From the NCBI GenBank assembly GCA_017887325.1, contig JAGHIE010000020.1, positions 1 to 64,000 of the forward strand: a DNA stretch of 64,000 bases. The letters are read 5' to 3'. Within the stretch, counting starts at the first letter, position 1, and each line of letters opens with the position of its first letter. Of this stretch, positions 61,956 through 64,000 are shown piece after piece. The stretch is from Oscillospiraceae bacterium. Lineage in GTDB: Bacteria; Bacillota; Clostridia; Oscillospirales; Ruminococcaceae. The notes under the pieces are model-generated. The model saw only the letters and a list, made by a program, of their open reading frames with translations. It was not told where the DNA came from and did not search any database. The position numbers and the translations under genes are program-made.

Positions 61956-62839
61956 ATTTTTCCTCTCTTTAATATTTTTGAATAAGTATTTGTCTACAAT
62001 CAAACGGCTTTGGCAAGCTCCACTGGTATTTCAACCATCTCCATTCCTATGGCTAGACCACATTCTGCGGGTGTATCATTATTCTGTTATACATGTCTTC
62101 GCAATAACTTTTCCAACAGTTATTTTCAAATCACTATATTAATCGCTCATCTTATTCAGACGTCTTGGCGTATAGTTTTGATGGCTCTATGCATAACAAA
62201 CGTATTTGATTGTGTTATTGAATTTTCAAGATACTATGAAAAACTAATTTTGTTTTTACTAGCTTTTCATAGTATTACTCAATTAAAAATTCAAATTTGT
62301 AACCTTTTTGAGAGAAAAAATATAAAAAACCACATAATTTATAGAAAATCATCTATAAACTATGTGGTTTTTGGTTAGATTATAAAATCCTATAGTGTAA
62401 TTATTTAAGTGATATTTAAATAAGCTAATAATAACTTATTTAAATATAACAGATTGGTAATAAAGATTTTAAATTAGTATTGATATAGATATTTTGTTAC
62501 ATAAATAATAAAAATTCATTAGTGATATGAAATAAGTTATAAAAGTATATAGAAAGTTGATTTTTGAGTAAAGCAGTACTTATAGTTAAGTTAGAAAAAT
62601 ATTTGAAGCTAAACGAGGATTATTTTATTTGAAAAAGTCATATTAGGAAAATAGAAATTAAAAGATATTTTGTTGTACTTCTCCAAATAATGTTAATAAA
62701 GGAATGGAATTATAATTAAATCATGAGATGATAAATAAAATAATTTTATTATGAAAAAATATTACTACACACTTTTTCTATTTAAATGATATGTAATTAA
62801 AGTAAAGAAGTTTCATATATTAAACAAATTCATTAAAAA
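61956..62839. other. 884-bp gene-poor region with possible IS remnant
   Basis: No intact gene. The part at about 61990-62215 is visibly richer in G+C than the flanks. On the minus strand it reads an open stretch ...NNDTPAECGLAIGMEMVEIPVELAKAV and stop (ending near 62000), which resembles the C-terminal tail of some IS200/IS605 TnpB proteins; upstream of it the frame is broken. From 62380 to 62839 the DNA is very AT-rich with scattered stops and nothing recognisable. Confidence 0.4.
62324..62372. terminator. Isolated bidirectional terminator
   Basis: Stem AAAAACCACATA...TTTATAGA / TCTATAAA...TATGTGGTTTTT. No intact gene ends at it, so it may have ended a gene now lost. Confidence 0.65.
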
Positions 62840-63802
62840 TTAAATTACTATCCTGTCTACACTTAAAAATCCATAATTTGAATTAAAATTCATATTATAA
62901 TTAAACTTTTCCAATATATCAAAAGGATCAATAAATCCTAGTTTTATTTTAGAAAGATTTGTCCTATCAAAATTTACCGATATAACTGTCTTTTGATTCA
63001 ATACTGCATGAATAATTGTATTGCTAATAGGTAAAAGAGCAAACATATCTCTCGCTATTCTAATACAAACACTAGAAATATACTCTCGTAATAAATTATT
63101 GTATTCTGCATTACACATTTGTTCGCTAGCTGATTTTAAAGCTAATTCGTTTATAACAAATTCAACCTCTATCATTGTAGATCTATCTGTACCAAACTCA
63201 AAATTACTACCATAATTTAACAAATCATCTAGAGGATTAACATCATAAATCAACTGTAAATATGTATCAATATCTCCAGAAAGAATTTTAGGCGATAAAT
63301 TATGATAATATTCCCACATTTTTTGATTATATGATTCATCTGGTGCTGTTTCTGATACCAATACCTCAGTCCAATCAATAGAGTCATCACTTGTCTTATG
63401 AATAGATTTTAATGTATTTACATCAATTTGTGAAATAAAAGTTTTAGTGTCTTGATAATTTTGTTCACTTTCATTTGAAGCATAAACTATATTTTTTGTA
63501 CCGTAATCATTTAAAACATCATGTTCTTGATTACAACTATCATTATTAACATCTCTATCATATTCAGTATGACTACTATTTACTGACTCCCTACTACTTC
63601 CACTTTCTTTACTTTTAGTATTTTTAGTATCAACATAATATATTCCTGTACCTGGTATGCCTATAGTTGTAGTTATTCTACCACTTGTATGAAATGTCTT
63701 TCTAAAGCCTGGCACACCCGCGCTAAGAGACATTCCTGTTTTTCCAAAATTTAATTTTACACCAGGTATAATTGATATGCTTTTTCTAAATCTTAACCCC
63801 AT
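62840..63802 (-). CDS. DUF4236 domain-containing protein
   Basis: 320 aa. The N-terminal ~55 residues are the DUF4236 domain: MGLRFRKSISIIPGVKLNFGKTG, then a Gly-rich GVPGFRKTF...IGIPGTGIYYVDTK. The middle (55-110) is Ser/Asn-rich and disordered; the C-terminal ~180 residues are an unrecognised alpha/beta region. No signal peptide or membrane helix. Its start is 1 bp before the stop region of the upstream PP2C gene, whose end supplies the RBS GGAGAAG, so the two are translationally linked. Function of DUF4236 is unknown. Confidence 0.85.
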   Translation of the reverse strand: MGLRFRKSISIIPGVKLNFGKTGMSLSAGVPGFRKTFHTSGRITTTIGIPGTGIYYVDTKNTKSKESGSSRESVNSSHTEYDRDVNNDSCNQEHDVLNDYGTKNIVYASNESEQNYQDTKTFISQIDVNTLKSIHKTSDDSIDWTEVLVSETAPDESYNQKMWEYYHNLSPKILSGDIDTYLQLIYDVNPLDDLLNYGSNFEFGTDRSTMIEVEFVINELALKSASEQMCNAEYNNLLREYISSVCIRIARDMFALLPISNTIIHAVLNQKTVISVNFDRTNLSKIKLGFIDPFDILEKFNYNMNFNSNYGFLSVDRIVI

Positions 63803-63803
63803 T

Positions 63804-64000
63804 TTATACTTCTCCTAACACTATACTTATATCATCACATGATCCTAATTTTCTGGCTATATTACTCATTTCTTTGCATGTTTTTACAGAAATACCAAAT
63901 TCTTCTATAATTCCCTCTATTTGATCTATACTAACATAATCATGGATGCCATCTGAGGTTAGCATAAAAGGAGTATTAATTTTATTAATATCACTTACTT
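63804..64000 (-). CDS. PP2C-type serine/threonine phosphatase, 3' end only
   Basis: The last 64 codons are in the window; the gene continues beyond 64000. The sequence ...TPFMLTSDGIHDYVSIDQIE and RKLGSCDDISIVLGEV match the two final PP2C motifs (SDG-x-x-D/DDN-x-S). The Asp residues coordinate the metal ions that hydrolyse phosphoserine/threonine. Tightly joined to the DUF4236 gene. A partner kinase would be expected outside the window. Confidence 0.78.
   Translation of the reverse strand, partial: VSDINKINTPFMLTSDGIHDYVSIDQIEGIIEEFGISVKTCKEMSNIARKLGSCDDISIVLGEV

Noticed and set aside
62010-62378. Plus-strand ORF of 122 aa
   Set aside because: No RBS, no family, and it runs through a strong terminator hairpin; the minus strand gives a more meaningful tail.
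1-64000. CRISPR arrays, rRNA genes, intact prophage or intact insertion sequences
   Set aside because: No regular repeat-spacer pattern, rRNA motif, integrase, or transposase frame was seen on either strand.

Overview
The window is AT-rich chromosomal DNA from a low-GC, spore-forming, anaerobic member of the Clostridia (probably Lachnospirales or a close relative). The evidence is sporulation-type genes (spoVB, ytaF, cwlD), a PPi-type phosphofructokinase, Rex, FeoAB, strong AGGAGG-like ribosome binding sites, frequent TTG/GTG starts and near-consensus sigma-A promoters (TTGACA-17-TATAAT). The species assignment is an inference. Most genes lie on the minus strand, so operons read from high to low coordinates.

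Layout. 1-2.8 kb: tRNA-Leu(GAG) and the ferrous-iron operon feoA-feoB-small Cys-rich FeoB partner. 2.9-10.1 kb: a MATE pump and an oligopeptide importer operon (oppA, hairpins, oppBCDF). 10.5-15.1 kb: a heterodimeric ABC exporter divergent from an AraC regulator. 15.1-17.7 kb: PPi-phosphofructokinase and a GFO/IDH/MocA oxidoreductase. 17.7-20.7 kb: zur-znuACB zinc uptake. 20.8-25.8 kb: metallophosphoesterase, two membrane proteins of unknown function, pnp and rpsO with structured leaders. 25.9-29.8 kb: an acn-icd-rex operon. 30-36.5 kb: peptidase U32, then tmk, DUF2156, GNAT, DJ-1, 5-FCL and mltG. 36.6-38.8 kb: ytaF and spoVB. 38.9-39.8 kb: an orphan winged-helix, replication-initiator-like gene. 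39.8-46.3 kb: ccdA and a TlpA-like thioredoxin, M18 aminopeptidase, prfA, a TsaC-CoaE fusion, a lytic transglycosylase and DUF951.

46.5-52.3 kb is the most unusual block: six tandem paralogues of an uncharacterised secreted family sharing an RFLxTDWGM motif. Four are lipoproteins and two look membrane-anchored. They are separated into one four-gene operon and two single genes, whose terminators resemble each other. 52.6-58.8 kb: an S1-repeat protein, a GME-fold-like protein, a MacA/MacB-like pair without an ATPase gene, a 38-aa Cys protein, radA and a single-domain globin. 58.8-60 kb: cwlD and a secreted protein.

60.2-64 kb looks accessory or mobile. It holds a ParB-like gene of the conjugative-element type, a parA interrupted by an in-frame TAA immediately before its Walker A motif, about 0.9 kb of mostly empty DNA containing a possible insertion-sequence remnant, a DUF4236 gene and the 3' end of a PP2C phosphatase gene that runs off the window.
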